The notes beneath the pieces were generated by a model. It made no database searches. It worked only from the letters and a program-made list of their open reading frames with translations, and was not told the DNA's origin. Shown here piece after piece: positions 37,333 through 50,349 of a stretch of 64,000 nucleotides of DNA. This DNA is from Streptococcus ovuberis (GTDB lineage Bacteria > Bacillota > Bacilli > Lactobacillales > Streptococcaceae), in assembly GCF_012396585.1 (NCBI RefSeq), contig NZ_JAAXPR010000001.1, positions 1 to 64,000 on the forward strand. The letters are read 5' to 3'. The number at the start of each line of letters is the position of its first letter. Position 1 is the stretch's first letter. Both the position numbers and the translations under genes were made by a program.

Positions 37333-38922
37333 CTATTTGATCAGGTCAACAGCTAATTTTTCCAGCTCTAAACCTGGTTTGTAACGCTCCATAAATTGCT
37401 TGAAACCACCAATATCATCTGCTTCTGGAGCGATGGTTTCTGTTACGGCTGTCGCAAATACTTTCGTTTCCAAATATTCTGCCAACGAAAGGTCGGAGTG
37501 ATTGAGGTAATCGGCCAAGAGAGCAATTCCCCACGCTCCTCCTTCTCCAGCTGTTTCCATCACAGAAACGGGTGTTTCAATAGCTGAGGCCAAGAGACGC
37601 TGAGCCACTTCTGGTGTTTTAAAGATGCCACCATGGCCTAAAATACGGTCAATATGGATGTTTTCTTTTTGAGTTAAGATATCCATCCCTAAGGACAGGG
37701 TCGCAAAGGCTGATAGGATATGGCTACGCATCAAGTTAGCCACTGTCAAACGGCTTTCTGGCGTGCGAACTAACATCGGACGGCCTTCGTCGATGCCAGT
37801 AATGCTTTCTCCTGAATAATAACCGATGCTCAAGAGTTCCCCACAGTCTTTTTCACCTTTCAATGCTTCTTTAAAGAGCATTGAATAAGCAACATCCATA
37901 GACAAGTCTTGACCTGCTAATCGACTAAATTCATGGAAAAGTTTCACCCAAGCGTTGATGTCTGAACTACAGTTATTGGCGTGAACCATGGCGACAGTAT
38001 CGCCAACTGGCGTTGTTACCACATCAATTTCAGGGTATCGGCTTTTGAGGTCCTCTTCTAAAACAATCATAGCAAAGATGGAGGTTCCAGCGGAAACATT
38101 CCCAGTTCTAGGGGCAATACTGTTGGTTGCGACCATTCCTGTTCCAGCATCGCCTTCCGGTGGACAGAGTGGAATCCCAGCCTCTAGGTGACCTGATGGA
38201 TCAAGAAGTTTCGCCCCTTTTTCTGTTAATCGACCAGCTGATTGACCAGCGCTTAAAACACTAGGCAAAACTTGCTCTAAAGTCCATGAGAAAGCTTTCG
38301 GTGCAATCAGATCATTAAAGCTTTGAACATAGTCTTGACGGTAGTCCGCTGTCTTAGGATCAATGGGGAACATGCCTGATGCATCCCCAACCCCTAATAC
38401 TTTTTCACCCGTCAATTGCCAATGAACATATCCTGCAAGCGTTGTCAAGAAATGCAACTCTGGAAGATGCTTTTCTTCGTTTAAGATAGCTTGATAAAGA
38501 TGGGCAATACTCCAACGTTCTGGAATATTGAATCCCAGACGCTCGCTCAAGGCTTCAGCAGCCTGACTGGTCATGGTGTTTCGCCAAGTCCGAAAGGGTA
38601 CCAATAACTGATCGTCTTTGTCGAACGCCATGTAACCATGCATCATAGCACTAATGCCCAGACTACCAACCTGCGTCAATGAGGCGTCATATTTTTCTTG
38701 GACATCTTCCGCCAATTTGGCATAAGCATCCTGGATACCTTTCCAGATAGCCTCCAAATCATAGGTCCAAACCCCATCTACCAACTGGTTCTCCCATTCA
38801 TGGCTCCCAGAAGCAATCGGCAATTGACGGCTATCAATCAGCACAGCTTTAATTCGTGTTGATCCAAATTCAATCCCAAGAGCTGTTTGGCCACTGAGAA
38901 TATCTTGTTTTTCTTGAAGCAT
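37333..38922 (-). CDS. araB: FGGY-family carbohydrate kinase, ribulokinase role
   Basis: 529 residues of the FGGY fold (ASKHA). Phosphate 1 motif [15 protein letters not shown] near the N-terminus (residues about 16-30), substrate segment [11 protein letters not shown] (about 91-101), second domain [16 protein letters not shown] (about 272-287) and a C-terminal [17 protein letters not shown]. It should phosphorylate L-ribulose to L-ribulose-5-phosphate, but the family also includes xylulokinases of similar form; the ribulokinase role is inferred from the neighbours araD and araA. The start MLQEKQDI has a good AGGAGG site. Confidence 0.85.
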   Translation of the reverse strand: MLQEKQDILSGQTALGIEFGSTRIKAVLIDSRQLPIASGSHEWENQLVDGVWTYDLEAIWKGIQDAYAKLAEDVQEKYDASLTQVGSLGISAMMHGYMAFDKDDQLLVPFRTWRNTMTSQAAEALSERLGFNIPERWSIAHLYQAILNEEKHLPELHFLTTLAGYVHWQLTGEKVLGVGDASGMFPIDPKTADYRQDYVQSFNDLIAPKAFSWTLEQVLPSVLSAGQSAGRLTEKGAKLLDPSGHLEAGIPLCPPEGDAGTGMVATNSIAPRTGNVSAGTSIFAMIVLEEDLKSRYPEIDVVTTPVGDTVAMVHANNCSSDINAWVKLFHEFSRLAGQDLSMDVAYSMLFKEALKGEKDCGELLSIGYYSGESITGIDEGRPMLVRTPESRLTVANLMRSHILSAFATLSLGMDILTQKENIHIDRILGHGGIFKTPEVAQRLLASAIETPVSVMETAGEGGAWGIALLADYLNHSDLSLAEYLETKVFATAVTETIAPEADDIGGFKQFMERYKPGLELEKLAVDLIK

Positions 38923-39017
38923 GATAACCTCCTATATTTTTAATTTTTGAAGAAATATATTGATCTAAATGAGGAAATAACTGATCAAAAGCACCGATAC
39001 TGTTTAGCGATTAACTT

Positions 39018-39836
39018 TTACAAACTATCTAAGTAAGTCATATCTTCTGGTTCAATCGTAAAGTCGACTTGACCATTTTGAAGGATGTACTCCTCATGGA
39101 CAGATTTTGGCAAGGGGAGAATATTTTTCTCCAATAGGTAACGAATACAGATTTGAGGGATTGATTTCACATATTTATCTGCCATCTTCTGAATCCCTTC
39201 ATCACCGAGTAAACGCCCTGTCGCAATGGGAGAATACCCTTCTACCAGGATATTGTGTTTTTCACAAAAAGCCAGTACTTCAGGATTGGTATTTCCGATA
39301 TGGTAAATGATCTGGTTAACCATTGGTGTAATCCGCGCTTTTTCAAGCAGATGTTCCAAATCGTCAACGCTAAAGTTAGACACACCAATCGCACGGAGTT
39401 TTCCAGCTTCGTAGGCATCTTCTAAAGCGCGCCACATTTCTGCGTTTTCGTCATAATAGTGGTTAATGATAGGACGTTTATGCATTTCACTCCACGGACG
39501 AGGAGCATGGATCAACATCAAATCAATGTAATCCACTCCGAGTTGCTTTAAACTCTCATCAATGGCACGAACAGACTCCTCATAAGATTTCCATTCCGCA
39601 GGAATTTTTGACGTAATAAAGACCTCTTTGCGGGCAAGACCGCTATCTTTAACACCACGACCGACTTCTTCTTGGTTGCCATACACATAAGCAGTATCCA
39701 CATGGTAATAGCCGTTTTCAAGAGCAAATTTGGTAGCACGGTAGGCATCATTAGGCGCAGACTGCCAAGTTCCAAGGCCCACTTTGTGGATTTCTACACC
39801 GTTTGCTAAGGTAAAGGTTTCTTTTAAGATAGACAT
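39018..39836 (-). CDS. Aldo/keto reductase
   Basis: 272 residues, NADPH-dependent TIM-barrel reductase. GTWQSAPNDAYRATKFALENGYYHVDTAYVYGNQEEVGRG holds the conserved Asp-Tyr pair; Lys in ITSKIPAEW and His in LMLIHAPRPW complete the tetrad. KSVHEEYIL near the end fits NADP binding. Substrate unknown; in this locus it may reduce arabinose or a degradation product. A gap of 16 bp separates it from the GH51 gene upstream, so it belongs to the operon. Confidence 0.85.
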   Translation of the reverse strand: MSILKETFTLANGVEIHKVGLGTWQSAPNDAYRATKFALENGYYHVDTAYVYGNQEEVGRGVKDSGLARKEVFITSKIPAEWKSYEESVRAIDESLKQLGVDYIDLMLIHAPRPWSEMHKRPIINHYYDENAEMWRALEDAYEAGKLRAIGVSNFSVDDLEHLLEKARITPMVNQIIYHIGNTNPEVLAFCEKHNILVEGYSPIATGRLLGDEGIQKMADKYVKSIPQICIRYLLEKNILPLPKSVHEEYILQNGQVDFTIEPEDMTYLDSL

Positions 39837-39852
39837 GAGATCTCCTCTTTCA

Positions 39853-41292
39853 TTATTGTTCGATCTGTACAGTCACAACAGACATCGGTGGTACTGTTAA
39901 GCTCACTGTCTCATCCGTTGTTGATACACCGTCAAAGGATTGAATGGTAATCGTTTCTGGATGATCAAAATCGTTATGAGCATCCATGGTCTCTGCGGTA
40001 ATATAGCGTGCATCCACTACTTTACCAGAATATGCCCCTGAAAAGTCTAAGGTCTTTTCTTCATCCAAGGAGAAGTTACATACAGAAATAGAGACAAGGC
40101 CATTTTTCTTAGAAACAGTATATGAGACGGTGTCATCGGTTTCCCCATACGAGGAAACTAACTCTGCCTCTTGATGGACTTTATAAAGATCAAAAACGTG
40201 ATAACTTGGGGTTTTCACCATTTGATCCCCTTCTGTCAGGATCATGGATTGTAAGACGTTAACAGTCTGGGCAATATTGGCCATGTGAACCCGCTCAGCA
40301 TGTTTATGGAAAATATTGAGCGTCACTGCTGCTACCATCGCATCACGAATCGTGTTTTGCTGGTAAAGGAAGCCTGGATTCGTTCCTGGTTCAACCGCCA
40401 ACCATGACCCCCACTCATCGACAATGAGACCAACCCGTTTTTCAGGATCGTATTTGTCCATGATGGTGCTGTGTTTAGTAATCAACTCATCCATCTTCTG
40501 AGCACTCTTGAGAAGAGACCACCAGTGGTCTTCTTTAAAGCCAGTAGCAGGCCCTTTATCCAACCACTCACCCGTCAAGGCATAGTGGTGTAAGCTGATG
40601 CCATCCATAAATGGTGCAGCGATTTGCATGACCTTATCCATCCAGTTGTAATCATCAATATTTGGCCCACAAGCAATTTTGTAAATCTTTTCAGTACCAT
40701 ATTGGCGAACATAAGTCTGATAGCGTCTGTATTCATCCGCATAATACTCGGGACGCATGTTTCCACCACATCCCCAGCTTTCGTTACCCACACCAAAGAA
40801 CTTGACAGACCACGGCTCTTCTTGGCCATTTTCACGACGAAGGTTAGCCATAGGAGACTCACCTCCCATGGTCATGTATTCAACCCATTCTTGCATTTCT
40901 TGAACGGTGCCACTACCAACGTTACCGTTGACATAAACCTCACAGCCGAGTTGCTTGGTTAGCTCGAAAAATTCATGGGTCCCAAAATGGTTATTTTCTG
41001 TGACGCCACCCCAGTGGGTGTTGACGATTTTTTTACGATTTTCTTTAGGGCCGATCCCGTCTTTCCAGTGGTATTCGTCTGCAAAACAACCACCCGGCCA
41101 TCTGAGAACTGGAATTTGAATATTTTTCAAGGCTTCAACCACATCAATGCGCATGCCATTGACATTAGGAATAGACGAGTCTTCGCCCACATAGAGACCT
41201 TCGTAAATACAACGGCCAAGATGTTCCGCGAAATGGCCATAGATGTATTTTGAAATTTTTGGACCTTGTTGGTCGGTCAATGTTACTTTCAT
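39853..41292 (-). CDS. GH51 alpha-L-arabinofuranosidase (1)
   Basis: 479 residues without a signal peptide, so cytoplasmic. The catalytic TIM barrel holds the acid/base Glu in [13 protein letters not shown] (about residue 172) and the nucleophile Glu in LIVDEWGSW (about 293). The N-terminal part [18 protein letters not shown] and [13 protein letters not shown] is typical of GH51. Releases terminal alpha-L-arabinofuranose from imported oligosaccharides. The next gene (41354) is a second, distinct GH51 member. Confidence 0.92.
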   Translation of the reverse strand: MKVTLTDQQGPKISKYIYGHFAEHLGRCIYEGLYVGEDSSIPNVNGMRIDVVEALKNIQIPVLRWPGGCFADEYHWKDGIGPKENRKKIVNTHWGGVTENNHFGTHEFFELTKQLGCEVYVNGNVGSGTVQEMQEWVEYMTMGGESPMANLRRENGQEEPWSVKFFGVGNESWGCGGNMRPEYYADEYRRYQTYVRQYGTEKIYKIACGPNIDDYNWMDKVMQIAAPFMDGISLHHYALTGEWLDKGPATGFKEDHWWSLLKSAQKMDELITKHSTIMDKYDPEKRVGLIVDEWGSWLAVEPGTNPGFLYQQNTIRDAMVAAVTLNIFHKHAERVHMANIAQTVNVLQSMILTEGDQMVKTPSYHVFDLYKVHQEAELVSSYGETDDTVSYTVSKKNGLVSISVCNFSLDEEKTLDFSGAYSGKVVDARYITAETMDAHNDFDHPETITIQSFDGVSTTDETVSLTVPPMSVVTVQIEQ

Positions 41293-41353
41293 GTTTGCTC
41301 CTTTTTAAATGTCATACCAACTGATTTTCGCTAGTTGTGAGTGGCCAAACGAT

Positions 41354-44079
<2,726 letters not shown>

Positions 44080-44112
44080 AATCTTATCTCTTTCTCTCTT
44101 GCTCAAGAAATG

Positions 44113-46440
44113 CTATTTTCTCTTTTTCCGACTAATTGGAAGGACTCCGAAAAGACTTATCAGTAGAGCACCTAAACTTGTTGTTAGACGAGATTGATCC
44201 CCTGTTTTTGGTAAATATTTTGACGGGGTGGTTAGGTTAAGAAGCATTTCACCATCCGTCTCTATTCTTTGTGGGAGGCTTAAGACCTCTGAGTCTTTTA
44301 CAACTTCTGACACCACTTCAGATTGACCGCTATGAGAGACCTTTGCTTCTCCAATTGTTCCCTGACTAATATGGTTGGGAATTAAAGGTTTAACAAAGTA
44401 AATCACATCTCCCTTAGGTGTTTCTTGAGGAGTTGGCTCTCCCTCTGGTTTATCAATGGTTTCAGAAAGCCCAAGTTCGTCCTCTTCTGTATTATCAACA
44501 GGCTCTTTGACTTCGTAATCCTTACTCCCCCAAAGAACCGTATTATCATCACCGACAAGTGCAAAAACAAGCTTCACTTGACTAGACTTTTCAGCATATT
44601 GAAGCGCGAATTGGCCCTTATAGACATGACCATCCGCACTTGTGAGGTTAAGGCGATAAAGACCATCTTGAGATACAGATGTCCAAGTTCCTGTGAATCC
44701 TCCTGAGACTGTACCGTCCTCATGTAAAGTGACAGAAGCTTTTGGAATCGCACGACCACTGCTATCTGTTCCGTGATTGACAAATTCATACTCGCCCGTC
44801 AACCCATTATCAGAAGTCAAGGTAAGCGCTTTTTCTTTTTCGTAAAATTCATACGGCAAGGCTACCGGCCAGCCGTCTTCTGTCATGACCATGCGATGCA
44901 CTCTCACTTCATGATACTCGCTACCTTGATCAAATCGGGTATGGTACACGAGGTACCAGTCACCATTTTCATCAATGAAGGCTGAGTTATGTCCTGGAGA
45001 CATATAGGCCGCATCAAAATCATTAAAGTTATAATTCCCCATCACCTTGAGACCGTAGGCCGTATTAATCGGATCAGGCGTCCAGCCAGTGTATTGGGGA
45101 TTATTGCCTTGGGTATCTACATACAAGCCGTCTACCGTTTTAGAACGGAACAAGCGCATGTTGTAGCCACCCTCACGTGTCAAGCCACCATAAGTAACAA
45201 AGAGGTAGTAATAATCCGTATTGGCATCATAAACAATGTAGGGGGCTTCACCCGATTGGTGCCATCCTCCCAGCAAATGGGTTCCAAAATAACGATCAAT
45301 CCGCCGTCCATCAGGCGTTACACCATCGACACCGGGGTAAATCGCTTTACCAGTCACTGGATCAAGCTCTAAAAGATAGATACCCCCAGACCACGATCCA
45401 TAGGACATGTAGAGGCGATTATCCTTATCGAAAAAGACATTAGCATCGATCGCATTTGGCGCATAATCATTGTCATAAGTATGACCGTTGTCACGATTCC
45501 ACTTATTATTGAAGCCATCCACAATGACGCCTGAATCAATTAATTCATCGATATGAGTATTTTTATAGTGAATGTTTCGACTGCTACCATCCGTTGCATT
45601 TTCTTTGGTAAAACCTGAATAAATCAGTGTATCTTTAAAGTCGTAAGGACCTTCTACTGACTTAGACACTGCATAACCAATGACAGAACGTCTCCATGTC
45701 GAAGATGAGGAGAAATAATACATGTAGGCCCCAGTCGTTCCGTCTTCCCACTGATAAGAAGGGTTCCACAGTACATCTGGTGCCCAGACAGAATATCTGC
45801 CCCCAGCAGTATCCGCATCATCATAGCCTGCCCATTCAAAGACTGGCGCTAAGTTCTCATTGAGATCTCCGAGAACACTAGACGGATTGTCATATTCTCT
45901 GCCAAATAGTGCTGTCCAATTCTGTAAGTCATCTGACTTAGCCTGAGCTAAGTGAGAGCCAAAGACATAGTAAGTTCCTGTCTTTTCATCGTAAAAAATA
46001 GATGGATCGTGAACAGACACGCGACTAAAAGCTTCTTTCTCTTCTTCAGGTACTACAGCTTGCCTAGTAGAAACAGGTGTTGCAACCACTGATTTCAGAT
46101 TCTCTGTGTCTGCTGTTAAGACTTCTTCTATAGACTCGGGCTGAAAAACAGCTTCAATAGTTTCTCCAACCTGCGCGTCTTCAGCCAAAGGAGATGGTGC
46201 AAGATTTTCTACTCCAGAGAAAGAACTATTTTCGTTAAGAATAGGTTCAATGTTTCCGATTGTATTTTCTACCCTATTTGATAGTTCAACAGTATCGTTT
46301 CCTATCTCATCAGCTTCAACAGAAGGGACACCCGAAAGTAAAATCATAGTTCCCAACAAAACACTGCAAGTACCGAGATAGCTTTTTCTAAGCGAGTAAC
46401 GTTGGCGACTATTCCTAAATGCAAACAGATTATATTTCAT
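44113..46440 (-). CDS. Cell-wall-anchored GH43 endo-arabinanase
   Basis: 775 residues. YSIRK-type signal peptide (RYSLRKSYLGTCSVLLG, residues 14-30, cleavage near VEA-D at 42), a Glu/Ser/Thr-rich linker to about 130, a GH43 propeller with the catalytic Asp in SVHDPSIFYDEK (about 142), WAPDVLWNPSYQW and IDANVFFDKDNRLYMSYGSWSGGI, then a beta-sandwich domain. It ends with sorting signal LPKTG (743-747), a hydrophobic stretch and a charged tail RKKRK. So the protein is bound to peptidoglycan by sortase A and can cleave arabinan at the surface. Long compared with bacterial Abn enzymes because of the added linkers. Start ATG 46440 with GAGGAAA. Confidence 0.9.
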   Translation of the reverse strand: MKYNLFAFRNSRQRYSLRKSYLGTCSVLLGTMILLSGVPSVEADEIGNDTVELSNRVENTIGNIEPILNENSSFSGVENLAPSPLAEDAQVGETIEAVFQPESIEEVLTADTENLKSVVATPVSTRQAVVPEEEKEAFSRVSVHDPSIFYDEKTGTYYVFGSHLAQAKSDDLQNWTALFGREYDNPSSVLGDLNENLAPVFEWAGYDDADTAGGRYSVWAPDVLWNPSYQWEDGTTGAYMYYFSSSSTWRRSVIGYAVSKSVEGPYDFKDTLIYSGFTKENATDGSSRNIHYKNTHIDELIDSGVIVDGFNNKWNRDNGHTYDNDYAPNAIDANVFFDKDNRLYMSYGSWSGGIYLLELDPVTGKAIYPGVDGVTPDGRRIDRYFGTHLLGGWHQSGEAPYIVYDANTDYYYLFVTYGGLTREGGYNMRLFRSKTVDGLYVDTQGNNPQYTGWTPDPINTAYGLKVMGNYNFNDFDAAYMSPGHNSAFIDENGDWYLVYHTRFDQGSEYHEVRVHRMVMTEDGWPVALPYEFYEKEKALTLTSDNGLTGEYEFVNHGTDSSGRAIPKASVTLHEDGTVSGGFTGTWTSVSQDGLYRLNLTSADGHVYKGQFALQYAEKSSQVKLVFALVGDDNTVLWGSKDYEVKEPVDNTEEDELGLSETIDKPEGEPTPQETPKGDVIYFVKPLIPNHISQGTIGEAKVSHSGQSEVVSEVVKDSEVLSLPQRIETDGEMLLNLTTPSKYLPKTGDQSRLTTSLGALLISLFGVLPISRKKRK

Positions 46441-46487
46441 TTGATTTTCCTCTACCACTTATTTAACTCTGACAGAATTGCAAATCC

Positions 46488-47462
46488 TTAGTTATTGTTA
46501 CAGTATGCATCACCAGGTTCCCCAAAAACAGGGAAACCATTCTCATCCCAAGTGAAGACTTGAGCGTTGGCATGGCGGTTTGGATTGTCCAAAGGATCGC
46601 CTTCTTTGTTCTTTTCTGGACGAGCATGGAAGACAATCACATCTTCAGTATCATCTTCATTGCGTGTAAAGGAGTTATGGCCTGGACCATAGAGGCTATT
46701 TTTCTCCGACGATACAAAGACTGGCTTATCCAGTTTGTTCCAAGAATAGCCATCTAAAAGATCATCGCCAACATTAGCCCACAACAAGCCTACGGCATAA
46801 TTTTCGTCTGTTGCACTGACAGAAAAGGTCACAAAGACTTTGCCATTACGGATAATCGCTGCTGGTGCTTCATTGACCATAAAGCCGATTTTTTCCCAAT
46901 CGTATTCAGGAATGGTCAAAATGGTTTGTTTACCTTCTAAGGTCCATGGATTTGCCATTTTTGAAATGTAAAGGTTGGAGTTGCCAGGAATTCTAGGATC
47001 CAACTGAGCCCAAATATAGTACAACTCGTCGTCCAGTTCAAAAACGGTCGCATCAATACTGAAGCTTTCAAACTGAGTTTTGATCTGACCTTTTTCCACC
47101 CAGTCACCTGCCATTGGGTCAGCGTTGCTGTTTTCAATGACAAACATCCTATGATGATTGTGTTGGTTGCGCTCAACCGCATGGTTACTCGCTGCGAAGT
47201 AGATGTACCACTTTCCTTGAAGGAAGTGAATCTCAGGCGCCCAGACCAACTCACTGAGAGGCCCTGTTTCATGCGCTTCCCAAACAGTCACGATTTCAGC
47301 ATTATCGCTCAAATCATTTAAGGTTTTGGCACGACGCAATTCAATAGACTGGTAGCCAGGGACTGACCCTGTGAAATAATAATACCCATCGGTGTGTTTG
47401 TAAACCCAAGGATCTGCTCGCTCTAATACGATTGGGTTTTTATAAATGCTATTAATGCTCAT
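46488..47462 (-). CDS. GH43 exo-type arabinofuranosidase-like enzyme, cytoplasmic
   Basis: 324 residues without a signal peptide. Single GH43 propeller: RADPWVYKHTDGYYYF (catalytic Asp at about 17), LVWAPEIHFLQGKWYIYFAA (about 76-95), FSIDATVFELDDELYYIWAQ (about 130-149) and NEAPAAIIRNGKVF (Glu of the acid, about 190). The first blade starts directly with no C-terminal add-on, as in exo-1,5-alpha-L-arabinofuranosidases of GH43. The start ATG overlaps the stop of the upstream GH43 gene by 4 bp. Confidence 0.87.
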   Translation of the reverse strand: MSINSIYKNPIVLERADPWVYKHTDGYYYFTGSVPGYQSIELRRAKTLNDLSDNAEIVTVWEAHETGPLSELVWAPEIHFLQGKWYIYFAASNHAVERNQHNHHRMFVIENSNADPMAGDWVEKGQIKTQFESFSIDATVFELDDELYYIWAQLDPRIPGNSNLYISKMANPWTLEGKQTILTIPEYDWEKIGFMVNEAPAAIIRNGKVFVTFSVSATDENYAVGLLWANVGDDLLDGYSWNKLDKPVFVSSEKNSLYGPGHNSFTRNEDDTEDVIVFHARPEKNKEGDPLDNPNRHANAQVFTWDENGFPVFGEPGDAYCNNN

Positions 47463-48919
47463 TTTTCTTTCTCCTCTATCATAAACAAGGGAATCCCCTT
47501 GTCAGAAATACCTGTAAAAGTCATCACCTGTTTTTCTTGCTGTTCATCCCAATTCGAGACAAACTTCCCTCGGTAGGTTACTCCTTCAATCTTAATACTA
47601 GAATCTTCAGTGATATTATCTGATGAGATTTGCCAATCTCCCGATAAATCTCCCGTTAACTTCCCGTTTCTGCCTAATTGAACAAACTGAGGTTCTATAA
47701 AATCTGCCGTAATCTCTTTATCAAAGGCCAACAAACGATAGGAAGTAGCCACTTGATTGATTTGATAGCGATCAATAGCCTCGCCACTATATCTCAGTGG
47801 AGCCAACACAGGCCATCCGTCTTCTGTAAAATACATCTGATGGACTCGAACTTCATGCATTTCCCCAGCATTTAAAAAACGAGTATGAAAAATGACATAA
47901 TAGTTATCCGTCTCCTCATCATAATAAGTAGAATTATGCCCCGGAGATATGTAGCCTGCATTCGTCAAACCATCGTCTGGTTCATAGCTAAAATTACCAA
48001 TCAATTTAACGCCGTAATCTTGGATACTGAAATCATCAAACACAGTTCCAACAGCACCTTTTACAGACGCCATGGGATTGCCTTCCATATCTTCATATGG
48101 TCCATCTGGGGCTTTAGAGCGTGCTACCCTTATTTGGTAACCACCATCTGCTGTCAGACCACCAAAGGAAGTGAAGAGATAATAATAACCTGTATCCTTG
48201 TTGTACTGAATATAGGGCGCTTCGATTCGACTATGATTACCACCAAGCAGGTGTTTTCCATATCCCTGGCCTTCTTTTGGTAATCCAGTTGCCTCATCCA
48301 GCTCAAGAATAAAGATACCCCCAGAATAAGATCCATAGACCATCCATAATTTCTCATCATTATCATAGAAAACATGGGGATCAATAACATTTGGATGCTT
48401 TGTTGCATCATAGATTTTTCCAAACTGCGGGCTCGTTCCAGAATAAAGGAACGACTCCACCTTCTTAAAAGGTCCATCAACAGAATCCGCTACAGCAACT
48501 CCTAAAACAGACAAGGGAGAATCTCCAACACATAGACAGTAATAAAGATAATACTTGCCATTTTTGAATTGAACAAGGTCGCTTGCCCAAAGTGTATTCG
48601 TTTTTGCATAAGCAAATTCTTCCTTTAATTCTTCTCGAATATCTTCAAACAACATATCTGTTGAGACAGAATTTGCTAATTGTTGCCACTTGATTAAATC
48701 CGCTGACTTTGCAAGCATCGCATGGGATCCTACAATATAAAATTCATCGTCACTTTGAATGATGGATGGGTCATGAACACTGACGTTTTCAAACTTCGGA
48801 TCCTGAAGTTGTTGTTTTACCGGCTCTACTTGGCTTTTACAACCAGCCAACATGCATAAAGGTAAACAAAATAAGACTAATCGTTTTTTATTCAAGAACT
48901 CCCCATCCTTTCTTGGCAT
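47459..48919 (-). CDS. GH43 endo-arabinanase lipoprotein
   Basis: Up to 486 residues. N-terminal signal with lipobox LAGC (Cys at about residue 27) marks a membrane-anchored lipoprotein. Catalytic Asp in VSVHDPSIIQSDDE (about 52), DPHVFYDNDEKLWMVYGSYSGGI and APYIQYNKDTGYYYLF (acid Glu in IEAPYIQ), then a C-terminal beta domain. It resembles Bacillus AbnB-type enzymes. Two starts are possible: ATG 48919 overlapping the YesL gene, or TTG 48895 (giving MNKKRLVLFCLPLCMLAGC), which is the more usual signal-peptide length and has GGGGAG before it. The sortase-anchored GH43 (44113) is its closest companion, both outside the membrane. Confidence 0.88.
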   Translation of the reverse strand: MPRKDGEFLNKKRLVLFCLPLCMLAGCKSQVEPVKQQLQDPKFENVSVHDPSIIQSDDEFYIVGSHAMLAKSADLIKWQQLANSVSTDMLFEDIREELKEEFAYAKTNTLWASDLVQFKNGKYYLYYCLCVGDSPLSVLGVAVADSVDGPFKKVESFLYSGTSPQFGKIYDATKHPNVIDPHVFYDNDEKLWMVYGSYSGGIFILELDEATGLPKEGQGYGKHLLGGNHSRIEAPYIQYNKDTGYYYLFTSFGGLTADGGYQIRVARSKAPDGPYEDMEGNPMASVKGAVGTVFDDFSIQDYGVKLIGNFSYEPDDGLTNAGYISPGHNSTYYDEETDNYYVIFHTRFLNAGEMHEVRVHQMYFTEDGWPVLAPLRYSGEAIDRYQINQVATSYRLLAFDKEITADFIEPQFVQLGRNGKLTGDLSGDWQISSDNITEDSSIKIEGVTYRGKFVSNWDEQQEKQVMTFTGISDKGIPLFMIEEKEK

Positions 48920-49502
48920 AGTCCATTTTAAGAACTCTATGAACCGTGAAAATAAACAGAGCCACTGAAAATAAATTTAACAAAGGATAGGAAATGGATA
49001 AAATGAAGAAAGTTATGAGGCTAATTACGATAACCAACGAAGATTTTAGAAATACCAATGGACTTAAAACAATAAACTTGGCATAAGACAAATCAATATT
49101 TTTTTCCACAGTCATCAGGTAGGAACTATTAAGAATCATGATTATTAGATAGAAAATAATCAAGGTTATCGGAATTATAAAACCTGCTCTGAGAATAGCA
49201 ACTCCTCTAATTAGAAACCATTCAAGCATAAAAACGATTAGTAGAACGCTTGGCACGAATGAAACTAATTTATGGTGTTTAAAGACTCGGCTAAAACACT
49301 TGAAAAAGTGTTTCATGATTTCAAAATAACTGTAGTCAGTTTTAAAATACATTCTATCTTTTATAACATCCATAGTGGCAACTGTACTCGGAATAAGACC
49401 AAAAATTCCCAGTCCAATAATACACCCAAAGACCCATAAGATATTCAAAAGGATGAATAAGACTGCAATATGAAGCCACTCCATTAATCTATTCCACACC
49501 AT
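48888..49502 (-). CDS. YesL family (DUF624) membrane protein
   Basis: 204 residues with about five hydrophobic segments, starting MVWNRLMEWLHIAVLFILLNILW. YesL/DUF624 proteins are found next to carbohydrate ABC transporters and their regulators in Firmicutes; the exact role is unknown. It lies between the permease gene and the arabinanase lipoprotein, overlapping the latter by up to 32 bp. Confidence 0.8.
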   Translation of the reverse strand: MVWNRLMEWLHIAVLFILLNILWVFGCIIGLGIFGLIPSTVATMDVIKDRMYFKTDYSYFEIMKHFFKCFSRVFKHHKLVSFVPSVLLIVFMLEWFLIRGVAILRAGFIIPITLIIFYLIIMILNSSYLMTVEKNIDLSYAKFIVLSPLVFLKSSLVIVISLITFFILSISYPLLNLFSVALFIFTVHRVLKMDYAKKGWGVLE

Positions 49503-49506
49503 AACG

Positions 49507-50340
49507 TCAACCTTTCATGCCAGATAAAGCAATAGACTCAATAATTTGTTTTTGGAAAATGATAAATACTATCAGCACCGGTAACAATGAAACTACTGAC
49601 GCTGCCATGATCAGTGGGTAATCCGTTTGAATGGCATAAGCTGCATTCAAGTTTGCAATAACCACTTGCAAAGTTTGCTTTTCTGGAGTGTTTAGATAAA
49701 TTAACGGTGCAAGGTAATCATTCCAAACTCCCATGAACCATAAGATAAACTGAGCAGCAACCGCTGGTCTAATCAAGGGAAAAATAAGATTGAAGAAAAT
49801 TTTTGTATAGCTAGCGCCATCGATCTTGGCTGCTTCCACAACAGAATCTGGAATGTTAGATAAATACTGTCTCAAAAAGAAAATCATCGTGATATTCCCA
49901 AACAAACCAGGTATAATCAAAGGAAGCAAGGTGTCTACCCATCCAATTTTCGAGAACAACATAAACTGCGGAATCATAACAACAGGATAAGGAACCATTA
50001 ATGCCCCTAAAAGCACAATAAATAGCAAGTTTTTAAATGGGAGTCTTAATTTTGCAAACGCAAAGGCCGCCATACTAGATGTTATTGTACCAACTATGGT
50101 AACAGTCAAGGAAACAATAACCGTATTCTTGATACCAGATATCAAGGTATCAAGTTCGAGGAGCCGTTGATAGGCATCCCACTTGATAGGATTAGGAATC
50201 CATTGAGGCGGCAATTGAAAAACCCCCGCCTTATCTTTTAAAGATGTCGAAACCATCCATAATAGCGGACCAACCATAACAATTGAGCCAATTAGTAAAA
50301 TAATCACAATTAGGACATTTGAAAGTTTTATTCGTTTCAT
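49507..50340 (-). CDS. Carbohydrate ABC transporter permease (MalG/AraQ-like)
   Basis: 277 residues, six membrane spans. The EAA loop that docks the ATPase is VVEAAKIDGASYTKIFFNLIFPLIRPA (about residues 168-194). The family's opening VLIVIILLIGSIVMVGPLLWMVSTSLK is present. Inner-membrane partner of the next permease; imports arabino-oligosaccharides by inference from the operon. No ATPase gene is present in this window, so a shared MsmK-type ATPase is presumed. Confidence 0.9.
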   Translation of the reverse strand: MKRIKLSNVLIVIILLIGSIVMVGPLLWMVSTSLKDKAGVFQLPPQWIPNPIKWDAYQRLLELDTLISGIKNTVIVSLTVTIVGTITSSMAAFAFAKLRLPFKNLLFIVLLGALMVPYPVVMIPQFMLFSKIGWVDTLLPLIIPGLFGNITMIFFLRQYLSNIPDSVVEAAKIDGASYTKIFFNLIFPLIRPAVAAQFILWFMGVWNDYLAPLIYLNTPEKQTLQVVIANLNAAYAIQTDYPLIMAASVVSLLPVLIVFIIFQKQIIESIALSGMKG

Positions 50341-50349
50341 TTTCTTCTC

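Noticed and set aside
44080-44106. TTG start adding nine residues to the GH43 at 42877
   Set aside because: Extra residues (SKRERDKI) do not fit the family start and ATG 44079 has a suitable ribosome site.
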